DNA of 64,000 bases from B10-G9 sp963712165. Lineage in GTDB: Bacteria; Chloroflexota; Anaerolineae; Anaerolineales; UBA11858. Positions 1 through 7,931 of this stretch are shown one piece after another. The stretch lies in assembly GCA_963712165.1 (NCBI GenBank), contig CAVQGY010000003.1, positions 248,001-312,000 of the forward strand. The letters run 5' to 3'. The notes under the pieces are model-generated. The model did not search any database, was not told the DNA's origin, and saw only the letters and a program-made list of their open reading frames with translations. How positions within the stretch are numbered: position 1 is the first letter of the stretch; every line of letters starts with the position of its first letter. The translations under genes were made by a program, and so were the position numbers.

Positions 1-33
1 GGATATCTAAGAGACCATTCAGTAATTCGTAAA

Positions 34-59
34 AAAAGAGGCCGTTATCGGCCTCTTTT
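34..59 (-). terminator. Rho-independent terminator of the sulfur operon
   Basis: An 11-bp perfect inverted repeat (34-44 with 49-59) closes a TTAT loop. Read on the minus strand it is followed by a run of seven U. It lies just beyond the stop of the last DsrE-like gene, so it marks the 3' end of the minus-strand operon. Confidence 0.85.
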
Positions 60-85
60 CTATATTCCCAGGCAGGATGGATAAC

Positions 86-445
86 CTAGAAACTGAAAGT
101 GAGATTGGCGTCCTCGATTTTCATCAGGAATGGTGGTGCTTTGGTGATCTGGATTCGCTCGTCCCGTAGATCTTTGAGCTCAATGCCCTTGTTTTCGAGG
201 GCTAACTCGCATAGGATCACTTCTGCACCAAGATCAAGGATGTCATTGAACAAACCAACGGGATCGGGCAGGCCTTTGGGAGTTCCCAATTTTTCCAGTT
301 CTCCCTTCAGCATCCACTTTGCGCCAGCCGGGCAGACGAATATGATAACCTCGTTATCTACTGCCAACCCAGAGGAAGACATGATCAGGGTGGGCATGAT
401 CGAGGCAGGGGTTTCTCCATTACATATCACAGCCATTTTGCTCAT
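86..445 (-). CDS. DsrE/DsrF-like family small protein (distal copy)
   Basis: A 119-residue protein of the DsrE/DsrF-like fold, a family of small cytoplasmic proteins that relay sulfur as persulfide or act as scaffolds with TusA. The N-terminal strand, the central 'DNEVIIFVCPAGAKWMLKG' segment and the 'GAEVILCELALENKGI' segment match the neighbouring copy at 1845-2219, so these are paralogues in one operon. Cysteines lie in both segments and near the N-terminus. The ATG at 445 has a good ribosome site (AAAGGAGAT). A strong terminator at 474-502 sits between this gene and yeeE, so it may be expressed at a lower level or from its own promoter. The substrate is unknown; sulfur relay is inferred from family and context. 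Confidence 0.8.
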   Translation of the reverse strand: MSKMAVICNGETPASIMPTLIMSSSGLAVDNEVIIFVCPAGAKWMLKGELEKLGTPKGLPDPVGLFNDILDLGAEVILCELALENKGIELKDLRDERIQITKAPPFLMKIEDANLTFSF

Positions 446-473
446 TCAGGGATCTCCTTTATTCAAAAAAAGT

Positions 474-502
474 AGACCGGGATAGTGTATCTATCCCGGT
501 CT
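474..502 (-). terminator. Intra-operon terminator/attenuator
   Basis: A 12-bp perfect stem (474-485 with 491-502) with a 5-base loop. On the minus strand it is followed within three bases by seven U. It sits between the yeeE/yedE-like gene and the last dsrE-like gene and should reduce read-through into the latter. Confidence 0.8.
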
Positions 503-517
503 TGTGTTTAATTCGAT

Positions 518-1525
518 TTACTCGCCCTTTTTCTGAGGGAGAACAAACATCACATAGGATGCTGCCCAGGCGCCCAGGAAAATGGAAATTCCGGCGAGGA
601 TTGACCCCAGAGAAAGTTGGGGTATACCGCTCAACAGGTGGCCGATGTTGCAGCCGCCGGAGGTGACAGCGCCAAAGCCCATCAATAAGCCTCCTGCAAA
701 GGTCTGCAACAATACCAGTGGTTTGGGGATTCGAAACTTGAACTCTTTGGAGATCAGGGCTGCGATCAAGCCGCCAACCACGATGCCCACAATCATCAAA
801 CCGAGCCAATCGAACGCTGCACCTGTGAAGATCACCTTCACGATATTGATCCAACCGGCAGTGATGCCGAGTGGATAATTACGGCCAGCAGCAGCGGATA
901 GCGGAAAAGCCAGGATGCCAACGATGCCAACCAGGATGCCGGTGTTGACCCAGCCCCAGCCTGGATCGGCCTCATACTTTTCCTTGTTGGCGCGGTTGAG
1001 GAAGAACCATACTAGCAGGGCAATCAAGACAATAATGATAGCCAGGACCGTGTAGTCCATTCCCAGCAAACCATGCAGCGTCAGGGCTGAGCCATCTGCA
1101 GCAGAGATGGTGGTGGCTTCCTGCAAATTAGCCTTGAAGGATTTCAGGAATCCACCCGAGGTGAAATAACCAGCAGTTGCCAATCCAAGTACTGCGGTCA
1201 TCGCTCCGACCATACCCTCACCGGTCCGGTAAGTGATGCCACTGGCGCATCCACCAGCCAGGACCATTCCAATACCGAACACAAAACTGCCCAGCAGGTT
1301 TGCGCCCCACCACAAAGGTTTGGGGTTGATGGCGATCGCGCCAACGCTGTCCATGATAGCAAACCCAACCATTTCGACCAGCAAGGCGATAAAAACTGTT
1401 TTCAGGAGGACATTATCCTTGAGCAGGATAGCATCCCTGAAGGCTGAGTTCATGCAGAAGCGGCCCCTCTGCAGCACAAAGCCAAACAATACACCTACGA
1501 ACAATCCAGTCATTACAGCTTCCAT
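518..1525 (-). CDS. YeeE/YedE family sulfur-compound membrane transporter
   Basis: A 335-residue polytopic membrane protein of the YeeE/YedE family (sulfur transport domain), whose studied members import thiosulfate or related sulfur compounds. Both halves carry the family signature: 'GRFCMNSAFRD' near residue 22 and 'GGCASGITYRTGEG' near 90 in the first half, and 'GGCNIGHLLSGI' near 290 in the second, each with the conserved cysteine of the translocation path. About nine hydrophobic segments are visible. Start at ATG 1525 behind AAAGGAGAAAG. A TusA gene lies directly upstream and a DsrE gene beyond it, the usual partners that would receive sulfur inside the cell. Some YedE relatives are tied to selenium metabolism; the substrate cannot be decided here. 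Confidence 0.88.
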   Translation of the reverse strand: MEAVMTGLFVGVLFGFVLQRGRFCMNSAFRDAILLKDNVLLKTVFIALLVEMVGFAIMDSVGAIAINPKPLWWGANLLGSFVFGIGMVLAGGCASGITYRTGEGMVGAMTAVLGLATAGYFTSGGFLKSFKANLQEATTISAADGSALTLHGLLGMDYTVLAIIIVLIALLVWFFLNRANKEKYEADPGWGWVNTGILVGIVGILAFPLSAAAGRNYPLGITAGWINIVKVIFTGAAFDWLGLMIVGIVVGGLIAALISKEFKFRIPKPLVLLQTFAGGLLMGFGAVTSGGCNIGHLLSGIPQLSLGSILAGISIFLGAWAASYVMFVLPQKKGE

Positions 1526-1558
1526 TTCTTTCTCCTTTCTATATAATGTGAATAATTA

Positions 1559-1807
1559 TTATTTGAGCCCATGGGCTTCGATCAACATGCGGTGATTGGG
1601 ACCGTCCAGCTGTTCAGTGGCGATCAGCTTATGGCCCTGTTTTTTTAGATTCCTGGGAATCCGTTCAACTGAGAGCGGATAATCCAGCAGAACTTCCAGG
1701 ACCTGCCCTTTTTCCATTTTCTTGAGGGTTGTCATGGTGTTCATGTCCGGATATGGACAGATCTTGCCGCATACATCAAGGGTTTGATCGGGCTTGATAT
1801 CAGTCAT
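1559..1807 (-). CDS. TusA-like sulfur carrier protein
   Basis: An 82-residue TusA/SirA-family protein. The hallmark 'CPYP' motif (CPxP) sits near residue 17, preceded by the first strand 'TLDVCGKI'. In the family this cysteine carries the persulfide. The rest fits the beta-alpha-beta-alpha-beta-beta fold. The gene lies between a DsrE-like gene and the YeeE/YedE transporter, the classical sulfur-relay arrangement. Start ATG 1807 follows AGGGAGAAAA. An extra cysteine ('DVCGKIC') precedes the catalytic one. It would accept sulfur imported by the downstream transporter or pass sulfur to the DsrE proteins; direction is inferred, not shown. Confidence 0.9.
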   Translation of the reverse strand: MTDIKPDQTLDVCGKICPYPDMNTMTTLKKMEKGQVLEVLLDYPLSVERIPRNLKKQGHKLIATEQLDGPNHRMLIEAHGLK

Positions 1808-1844
1808 AGATTTTTTCTCCCTTTTTGATTTTGATAATTGTCGA

Positions 1845-2219
1845 TTAATAACTAAAGGTCATTTTGGCGCCGTCAGCTTCGAACAGGAAAGTAGAAGCCA
1901 TCATCACTTCTATGCCATCAACAAGATCATCTGCTGTCATATCCCACACAGGGAGGCCCAACTCACATAAGATCACCCGGCCATCAAGGACCTGGATCGC
2001 GTCGAAAAGCTCTACAGGGTCCGGCTGACCTTTCAGATTCTGGTATTTTTCCAGGGCGCCTTTCTTGACGATCTTCGCGCCGCCTGGCTGGATGAACAAG
2101 AGCACCTCATCCCCTGTTGCTGCTACTGCCGCACTCATGACCAGCGCAGCCATGACACTCTGTTCATCATCGTTGTTGAGCACAACTACGATCTTTTCCG
2201 TCTGGAATTCTTCATTCAT
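1845..2219 (-). CDS. DsrE/DsrF-like family small protein (proximal copy)
   Basis: A 124-residue DsrE-family protein. The N-terminus (about 1-40) gives a beta strand followed by a helix rich in Ala and Met. The segment 'GDEVLLFIQPGGAKIVKKG' and the later 'DGRVILCELGLPVWDM' align with the distal copy at 86-445. A single clear cysteine remains, in the second segment; the distal copy has more. ATG 2219 is preceded by AAAGGAAAT. It lies between the QmoC-like subunit and TusA and most likely works in persulfide transfer between TusA and the redox complex. Family membership is clear; the specific role is inferred. Confidence 0.82.
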   Translation of the reverse strand: MNEEFQTEKIVVVLNNDDEQSVMAALVMSAAVAATGDEVLLFIQPGGAKIVKKGALEKYQNLKGQPDPVELFDAIQVLDGRVILCELGLPVWDMTADDLVDGIEVMMASTFLFEADGAKMTFSY

Positions 2220-2296
2220 GTCTGATTTCCTTTATCTATGATGTTCTCAATTTTCTCAGCATAGGTATAATATTGGGCCTCGTTAGAAGCCCGGCC

Positions 2297-3433
2297 TCAA
2301 CCAGAGACGGCTGCTGCTTTGGTTTCAAGGCTTTTCAGTTCTGCTGACTTGACTTTTACAGCCTGGAAATAGACTGCGAATGGCCTGTACAACAGATGGG
2401 CCCATTTACCCATTGGTCCAATACAGATATACAGCATCATCATCACAACTAGATGTCCTACATAGGTGTAGTAAGTGGCTAGAGGAAGGTCTAATATCCG
2501 GAACCAGCTGACCATCAATCCGGAAACTGAAAGCATGATCAACAAGATCGGGAAAAGCCAATCGCTCATATGCGAATAGCGATGCATCTGATGACCTTTT
2601 TTTATCCGACCGATCAAAGCATCACCTGCGCCGTAGATAATGGCAAGGGCTGCGATATATCCGATCAACCGTTGGGGATGATAAATGGGGAATACCTCAT
2701 CAGTCTGGAACCAGGTCAGAAAGAGCACGATAAGCACAAACATGGTTCCATACCCGAAGACCAGGATCAAGTGATTGATCCAGCGCTTCTGTCCATCACA
2801 TTCTGAGAACCTTTTTTGAGTCAGCATATGGAGGACAAGCTGCCAAGCCTCCGTGATTAACACCATCAATGGGGGTTGACTTTCCTTATCGGGGAATGTG
2901 AACTTATACATTCTATGAAGGTTGGACAGCAAGAAGAATCCCAGGATCGCAGCCAGGATGAGATCCGCGGTATGCATCATGTGCACATCTGCAAATGTGT
3001 TCAATTGGACTTGGTCAGTGACCAGCGGGCCGTGAAGACCCAGGGCCAGCAGAATAACGATGATCGCTCCAATGACTAGGGCCCCGATAGACCAGGCAGT
3101 AGATGTGTAAAGTTTCGTGGATAATCCTGTCCAGTCATACTGGGCGGTCAACCAGCGCCTGGCTGCCATCAGAGTTTCACCTGGCTCAGCTTGTTTTGGA
3201 CAAGTTTCAGAGCATTCTCCACAGTAATAACACAACCAGGGATCAAGGTTTGTAAGCATTCGATCTCGTAATCCTAATTGGATATTACGTATCGTACCCC
3301 TGGGGAATGGAAAATCGTCTTCCGCAAGTGGGCAGATTGCCGTGCAATTACCGCAGTTAAAACATTTTTCAATTTCTGCTGCACCAAAGTCTTTCAACTC
3401 GTGCATTAAGCTTGAGTCCACTCTTGTGGCCAT
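2297..3433 (-). CDS. QmoC/HdrC-HdrE-like membrane iron-sulfur/cytochrome b subunit
   Basis: A 378-residue fusion of an HdrC-type ferredoxin domain with a cytochrome-b-like membrane domain, the architecture of QmoC. Two [4Fe-4S] motifs are visible, 'CFNCGNCTAICP' near residue 22 and 'CYYCGECSETCP' near 65. About six transmembrane segments follow from residue 115, with histidines suited to haem b. Such subunits exchange electrons between soluble Hdr-type flavoproteins and membrane quinones. Start chosen at ATG 3433 because GAGAGGAG lies just upstream and the start sits five bases past the stop of the winged-helix gene; a longer reading to 3484 overlaps that gene. Its partners are the two HdrA proteins upstream. 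Confidence 0.88.
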   Translation of the reverse strand: MATRVDSSLMHELKDFGAAEIEKCFNCGNCTAICPLAEDDFPFPRGTIRNIQLGLRDRMLTNLDPWLCYYCGECSETCPKQAEPGETLMAARRWLTAQYDWTGLSTKLYTSTAWSIGALVIGAIIVILLALGLHGPLVTDQVQLNTFADVHMMHTADLILAAILGFFLLSNLHRMYKFTFPDKESQPPLMVLITEAWQLVLHMLTQKRFSECDGQKRWINHLILVFGYGTMFVLIVLFLTWFQTDEVFPIYHPQRLIGYIAALAIIYGAGDALIGRIKKGHQMHRYSHMSDWLFPILLIMLSVSGLMVSWFRILDLPLATYYTYVGHLVVMMMLYICIGPMGKWAHLLYRPFAVYFQAVKVKSAELKSLETKAAAVSG

Positions 3434-3437
3434 TGAT

Positions 3438-3731
3438 TTACTCCTCTCTCCGCTTGTACAGGACATATTCGCCGTCCATGCCATCTTCCCTGACCTGGTC
3501 GTACTTTTTCAGGGCGGTCAGGAACCACAGCACACGGTGAGTTGGCATTTCAAGTTCAGCAGCAATCACAGGAACTGTCTTGGGGTCTTCCGTGATCAAC
3601 TTGAGAATATCTCGTTCTATTTTCCCCTGCTCCTTGAGGAGAGCCTGGGTGCGGTCGACGGTCGATTGATGTTTAATCCGCAGATCTTTTAATATCTCTG
3701 CTCGCTTCTTTGCCTGTTCACGATCGCTCAT
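3438..3731 (-). CDS. Small winged-helix-like protein of the Hdr cluster
   Basis: A 97-residue basic protein with no membrane segment. Residues 1-45 are strongly helical and charged, probably coiled-coil. Residues 45-95 read as a winged-helix fold: 'ILKLITEDPKTVPVIAAELEMPTHRVLWFLTALKKY' has the helix-turn-helix spacing, followed by a short wing with 'EYVLYKRREE'. Its ATG overlaps the stop of the HdrA-like gene in an ATGA, so the two are translationally coupled. It could be a regulator or, given its place between complex subunits, an assembly or scaffold factor. No cysteines are present, so it is not a redox carrier. I cannot name a characterised homologue. Confidence 0.7.
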   Translation of the reverse strand: MSDREQAKKRAEILKDLRIKHQSTVDRTQALLKEQGKIERDILKLITEDPKTVPVIAAELEMPTHRVLWFLTALKKYDQVREDGMDGEYVLYKRREE

Positions 3732-5758
3732 TCTACAACCTCCATCAACTCAGAGAAATCAAGGGCGATTGCGTCCAGCATGGCATCGTATTGCGGGATA
3801 GTCCACCCTGCTACCTGGATCGCCTGGTTAGGGCAAGCGCTGACACAACAGCCGCAGCCTGTGCAGTTGGCTGGAGTGACTACTGCTCGTTTAACCGACT
3901 TGCCGTTGTAGTCAATTTCCTTTACAGCAATTGCATCTTCATAGCCGCATACTGTTACACACTCGCCAGCTCCGGTACATTTTTCCAGATCAACCTGGGC
4001 AACAAAGGGTTCCAACTCAACTTGGCCAGCACTGAGCAGAGTCGATACTTTGGCTGCAGCCGCGGATGCCGCTGCGCAGCTTTCCTGGACTGTCATGGGC
4101 CCTTGGGCTGTCCCAGCCAGGATGATTCCGGGGACTGCCGTCTCAACTGGCCGAAGCTTAGGATGAACTTCTGCAAGGAACCGATCATTGCCGCGGGAGA
4201 TCTTGAGCATTTTCACAAGATCATCAATATCGCGCGGTTTAATGCCAACAGCCAGAACAACAAGGTCAACAGGGATCTCTATCTCGTCTCCTCTTGTGAG
4301 ATGATCCCGGATCTCAACCAGGACTGGGTGTGTATCTCCAGGCTCAGCTTCTTTCACGGATGGCCGATCATCGCCATGGAACCGCAGGAATCTAACCATA
4401 TTCTCAAGAGCTTCCATGTAGTATGGTTCATGACCGCGGCCGTAGGTTCGGATATCTTCATAAAGATCGTAGATATTCAGCTCAGGGAATCGCTCTTTGA
4501 TCGAATTGACCATATGAAGAGTAGCTGTGCAGCATACCCGGGAGCAGTAATCATTGACCTTGCCATCAACTTGGGGTTCGTGGATTCCATCGATCTCCCG
4601 AGAACCCACGCAGTGCACCACAGCGATATCTCTGACCTTATGCCCATTCCAAACCAATTCCTGTCCTTCCTCCAGTAGTGCGAGATGGCGGATCAGGGCT
4701 GGCAGAGTTACGACTTCAGGGATCTTTCCAAAGCCATACTCTCCAATTCGGGGCTGGTAAGGATCAAATCCAGTGGCAACAACGATTGCGCCAACATGCA
4801 GAGGAATCGAGATAGGTTTATTTTTAAGAATGATTTCCTCACCGCCTACATTGATTGGTTTTCCGTCATAATGATCCCAATCTACGGCTGGCGTGTGCGG
4901 AAAACATCCAGGGTAAGCGCGGTAGATCACCTTTCGCTCTGTTAGGCTGTAATTGAACTCATCTGGAACCATTTGCTGACATGCTTCCATGATCTTTTCA
5001 GCATTGGTATCATTCACTCCTCGGGAGCTCTGGGAGACCTGCACATGGTATTCACCAACATACCCGGAGATGTCTGTAACCTGCGCCTGGGTGTAGATCA
5101 GGATATTCGGATGAGATCCAACCATATCGATCAGTTTATGAACGGTGTCCCGCGCGTTTTCGTTAGTGGGGAAGAGCGTATCCAGCTGGGCAACTCTTCC
5201 TCCCAGGAAAGGCGATTTCTCGATCAGTGTCACTTTCAAACCGCGTCTGGCAATATCCAGGGAGGCTTTCAGCCCAGCTACGCCACCACCTATCACCATT
5301 GCATGTTTTTCAGCAGATAACTTGATGGGAGCGAGGGGATCCAGGAGCCTGGCTTTGGCCAATCCCGTTGCCATCAGGCGCACAGCTTTCATAGACGCGC
5401 CTTCACAATCACACTTATGGACCCAGCTGTCCTGTTCCCGCAAGCCAACGTGGTAATAGAGGTAGGGGTTGAGCCCAGCTCTGGCAACCGTTCCTCTGAA
5501 AGTCTGTTCATGCAGAGAAGGTGCGCAGGCCCCAATGACAACCCGGTTGATGCCTTTTTCCTTGATATCCTCTTCGATCATGGATTGGCCCGCATCAGAA
5601 CACATTGCCATATTGGTCCGGGAGACCACAACATTGGGGAATTTGGCAAGCTGTTCAGCTACTCCCTCGCAGTTAACGACATCACTGATATTTCCACCGC
5701 AGTAGCAGGTGTATACGCCAATCTTGATTTCTTCGTTTCCATTTTTAGGCATAGACAT
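3728..5758 (-). CDS. HdrA-family FAD/iron-sulfur protein (QmoB-like)
   Basis: A 676-residue HdrA-type flavoprotein. The N-terminal domain (about 8-125) has 'GVYTCYCGGNI' and 'VIGACAPSLHE', typical of full-length HdrA. An FAD-binding Rossmann motif 'VIGGGVAGLKAS' follows near residue 155, with 'VIEKSPFLGGR'-like context after it. 'HCVGSRE' and 'YCSRVCC' are conserved HdrA cysteine sites. Two ferredoxin motifs lie at the C-terminus: 'CTGAGECVTVC' is missing one of the usual four cysteines, while 'CTGCGCCVSACP' is complete. Start chosen at ATG 5758 (second possible start 5752), overlapping the upstream hdrA stop by 14 bases; the long form to 5845 would run deeper into that gene. It should pass electrons between the other Hdr subunits. 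No HdrB gene is present. Confidence 0.88.
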   Translation of the reverse strand: MSMPKNGNEEIKIGVYTCYCGGNISDVVNCEGVAEQLAKFPNVVVSRTNMAMCSDAGQSMIEEDIKEKGINRVVIGACAPSLHEQTFRGTVARAGLNPYLYYHVGLREQDSWVHKCDCEGASMKAVRLMATGLAKARLLDPLAPIKLSAEKHAMVIGGGVAGLKASLDIARRGLKVTLIEKSPFLGGRVAQLDTLFPTNENARDTVHKLIDMVGSHPNILIYTQAQVTDISGYVGEYHVQVSQSSRGVNDTNAEKIMEACQQMVPDEFNYSLTERKVIYRAYPGCFPHTPAVDWDHYDGKPINVGGEEIILKNKPISIPLHVGAIVVATGFDPYQPRIGEYGFGKIPEVVTLPALIRHLALLEEGQELVWNGHKVRDIAVVHCVGSREIDGIHEPQVDGKVNDYCSRVCCTATLHMVNSIKERFPELNIYDLYEDIRTYGRGHEPYYMEALENMVRFLRFHGDDRPSVKEAEPGDTHPVLVEIRDHLTRGDEIEIPVDLVVLAVGIKPRDIDDLVKMLKISRGNDRFLAEVHPKLRPVETAVPGIILAGTAQGPMTVQESCAAASAAAAKVSTLLSAGQVELEPFVAQVDLEKCTGAGECVTVCGYEDAIAVKEIDYNGKSVKRAVVTPANCTGCGCCVSACPNQAIQVAGWTIPQYDAMLDAIALDFSELMEVVE

Positions 5759-7067
5759 CCTCACTTTGTACTGCCGGATTTTTAGATCCTTTGAGTCCTT
5801 CGATATAGGCAGCCGCTTCTGCTGCAGCTGACCCGGACATGACAATGCTGTCTACGATATCCATGGGTCCCGCAGAGGTCCCGGCGACGAAAATACCTGC
5901 TTGTTCGGTCAGGCAGGGATATGTATTTGTATTGGGGATATCGACAAAACCATCATCTCCCAGGGAGACTTTAAAAATTGATTCTGGGTCATAATGGGGG
6001 AGCATACCAACGGAAAGCACTGCCAGATCGTGGGTCCTTTCCACCACTTGGGAGCCTTCATCGATCAATTCAACCCGGAGTACAGGATTCTGGTTTTCGT
6101 CCTGCTTGATCGAGGCAACTTTGCCTTTTACAAACTGGATGCCCATGGCTTTGGCGTTTTGGAAGAATTGTTCATATCCCTTGCCAAAGGTGCGGATATC
6201 CATGTAATAGATAGTGATATCTGCTAGGGGTAGAGATCCGGCGATCAACATGGCCTGTTTGATGGCATACATGCAGCACACCCGGGAGCAGTATTCCACA
6301 CCCAAGGTGGCATCCCTGGATCCCGCACACTGGATATATGCAATCGAGTCCGGCTCTTTTCCATCTCCTGGCCGGATTACTCGGCCATAAGGTCCCGTAG
6401 GAGCCAGAAGCCGTTCCATGAACATGGCGTTGATCACATTAAGGTTATCCGCTGCCCCATATTCCTTTTTTGCCAGTCGGGAGGTGGTCTCGAATCCTGT
6501 GGCCAGCACCACCGCATTGGCCTCGATGGTGATGGTTTCCGGCTGCTGTGTGAAATCAATGCAGTTTACCGGGCAGGCTTTTTCACATTTACCGCACAGG
6601 ATGCAATTTTCGATATCAAGTACTGCGTACTGCGGAACTGCAGTAGAAAACGGCACCCGGACAGCCTTGGTTGCGCCGTAATCCAGGTCGAAGGGGTTGG
6701 GTAGGGTGATCGGGCAGGCATACTCACACTGTCGGCAGCCGGTGCAATCATCTTCGATGATATAGCGGGCTTTTTTGATAACTTCGGCTGCAAACCCATT
6801 GCCTTGTTTATTGATAGCCTGGATTTCATGATAGGTCAATAATTGAATATTGGAATGGTGGGCGACAGCGGACATCTTAGGAGTGGTGATACAGCTGCAG
6901 CAGTCCAGGGTGGGAAATACTTTGCTCAGGGCAATCATCTTTCCACCAATACTGGGTTCTTTTTCTACAAGGGCAACCTGGTAACCTTGATCTGCAAGGT
7001 CAAGGGAGGTCTGCATCCCGGCAATGCCGCCGCCAACAACAAGAGCATCGACTTGGATTGTTCTCAA
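5745..7067 (-). CDS. HdrA-family FAD/iron-sulfur protein (QmoA-like)
   Basis: A 440-residue HdrA-type protein shorter than its neighbour, matching QmoA in size. The FAD motif 'VVGGGIAGMQTSLDLA' lies at residues 9-24 and is followed by 'GGKMIALSKVFPTLDCCSC', the usual HdrA signature. Two complete [4Fe-4S] motifs are inserted in the middle, 'CTGCRQCEYACP' near 110 and 'CILCGKCEKACP' near 157. 'CAGSRD' and 'YCSRVCCMYA' follow. The C-terminus ends with 'GIFVAGTSAGPMDI'. The start is a TTG at 7067 with AGGAGATAT upstream. With the QmoB-like and QmoC-like products it would form a Qmo-like flavin/iron-sulfur complex. No aprAB genes are visible, so a sulfate-reduction role is not supported here. Confidence 0.88.
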   Translation of the reverse strand: MRTIQVDALVVGGGIAGMQTSLDLADQGYQVALVEKEPSIGGKMIALSKVFPTLDCCSCITTPKMSAVAHHSNIQLLTYHEIQAINKQGNGFAAEVIKKARYIIEDDCTGCRQCEYACPITLPNPFDLDYGATKAVRVPFSTAVPQYAVLDIENCILCGKCEKACPVNCIDFTQQPETITIEANAVVLATGFETTSRLAKKEYGAADNLNVINAMFMERLLAPTGPYGRVIRPGDGKEPDSIAYIQCAGSRDATLGVEYCSRVCCMYAIKQAMLIAGSLPLADITIYYMDIRTFGKGYEQFFQNAKAMGIQFVKGKVASIKQDENQNPVLRVELIDEGSQVVERTHDLAVLSVGMLPHYDPESIFKVSLGDDGFVDIPNTNTYPCLTEQAGIFVAGTSAGPMDIVDSIVMSGSAAAEAAAYIEGLKGSKNPAVQSEDVYA

Positions 7068-7124
7068 GGGTATATCTCCTCAGTTCTATTCAGGGGGGTG
7101 GAGCTGTGCATCATATCCATCCTG

Positions 7125-7577
7125 TTATGCCATCACAGATTCCTGTCCAGAGAAAGCTGCCATTTCATTCTTTACGAAACCAATTTCATCCAGAAGAGCT
7201 TCCATTTGGTTGACTTCTTTGAGGAATGGCTTGGTACACACAGTGCAAATAGCTGTCAGCTTTAAGCGCCGTGTGTCAATTCCATGTTCTTTCATGACTG
7301 GATAGGTTTTATTGATCAGTGCAGCTGCCCGTTCGGGTCCGCCTTTGTAGGGGCTGTCGGTTCCGCTGTACATGACAATCACAGCGTCAATTCCCCGTTT
7401 AAAGATCCGCAGATAAAAATCCTCGCTGAACATGCTCGGGCAGATCACGGGCAGGATATAGGTATTGGGTGGGTAATCCGCGTGCAGCTGGCCAACGGCG
7501 TCGGCGCCGGCATAGCCCCCTGATAAGGTAGCCAAAATGAGGATCTTTGGTTTGTCAAAATCAGCGCAATTTTCCAT
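7125..7577 (-). CDS. FlpD/MvhD-like protein lacking the cluster cysteines
   Basis: A 150-residue protein with the outline of the MvhD/FlpD/FrhD (hydrogenase iron-sulfur subunit delta) family: 'GGYAGADAVGQLHADYPP', a middle 'VICPSMFSEDFYLRIFKRGIDAVIV', and a C-terminal 'INKTYPVMKEHGIDTRRLKLTAIC'. In the family as I know it, cysteines in the first segment, in 'CSGR' and in a 'GCHxGDCHY' motif bind the [2Fe-2S] cluster. Here those positions read 'ATLSGG', 'CPSM' and 'YSGTDSPY', so the cluster is probably absent. A CxxC ('ICTVC') remains near the C-terminus. Start chosen at ATG 7577, nine bases after GAGGAA. It probably docks on the HdrA pair as in Qmo/Hdr complexes, without carrying electrons itself. 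Confidence 0.78.
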   Translation of the reverse strand: MENCADFDKPKILILATLSGGYAGADAVGQLHADYPPNTYILPVICPSMFSEDFYLRIFKRGIDAVIVMYSGTDSPYKGGPERAAALINKTYPVMKEHGIDTRRLKLTAICTVCTKPFLKEVNQMEALLDEIGFVKNEMAAFSGQESVMA

Positions 7578-7601
7578 AATCATTTCCTCTAAAAGGCTAG
7601 A

Positions 7602-7635
7602 AGTATCCCGCAACAGCTATCAATTGCGGGATACT
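7602..7635 (-). other. Intercistronic stem-loop
   Basis: A 12-bp perfect inverted repeat (7602-7613 with 7624-7635) with a 10-base loop lies between tusA and the FlpD-like gene. No strong U-run follows on the minus strand, so it is more likely an RNA-processing or stability element than a terminator. Confidence 0.6.
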
Positions 7636-7649
7636 AGGGTAAGCAGGTT

Positions 7650-7904
7650 TTATTTTTTGCGGCGGATGAAGAGGCGTTCGTATCCATCTGCCTGGATATC
7701 CCCGAGGTACTCATGACCAACCTTGGCACACCAGCGCGGCATATCCACTTTGGTGTTCGGATCACCAGCCCATAACTCGAGGATCTCTTCGATTTTGACT
7801 TTCCCGATGCTTTTCTTGGCTTCCAGCAGTGGTCCTGGGCAGGCCATTGCCCGGGCATCAACAATTTCTGCGGCTTCTATTTTTTCTAGTTCTTCTGGGG
7901 ACAT
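7650..7904 (-). CDS. TusA-like sulfur carrier protein (operon-leading copy)
   Basis: An 84-residue TusA-family protein with the 'CPGP' motif near residue 22 ('DARAMACPGPLLEAKKSIG'), the persulfide-bearing cysteine of the family. A second cysteine lies in 'MPRWCAKVGHEYLG', where the family often has a helix after the third strand. ATG 7904 follows CAAGGAGATAG. It is the first structural gene after the ArsR regulator, upstream of the Qmo-like genes, and differs clearly from the second TusA at 1559-1807, so the operon encodes two distinct carriers. It most likely presents a sulfane sulfur to, or takes it from, the Hdr-type complex. Confidence 0.9.
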   Translation of the reverse strand: MSPEELEKIEAAEIVDARAMACPGPLLEAKKSIGKVKIEEILELWAGDPNTKVDMPRWCAKVGHEYLGDIQADGYERLFIRRKK

Positions 7905-7931
7905 GACTATCTCCTTGAATATATAAATGGA

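Noticed and set aside
518..2219. YeeE/YedE, TusA and DsrE set as a dedicated selenium (YedE/YedF) module
   Set aside because: The tRNA-Sec makes it tempting, but the operon is dominated by sulfur/Hdr genes and no selD or selA is present, so selenium use cannot be claimed.
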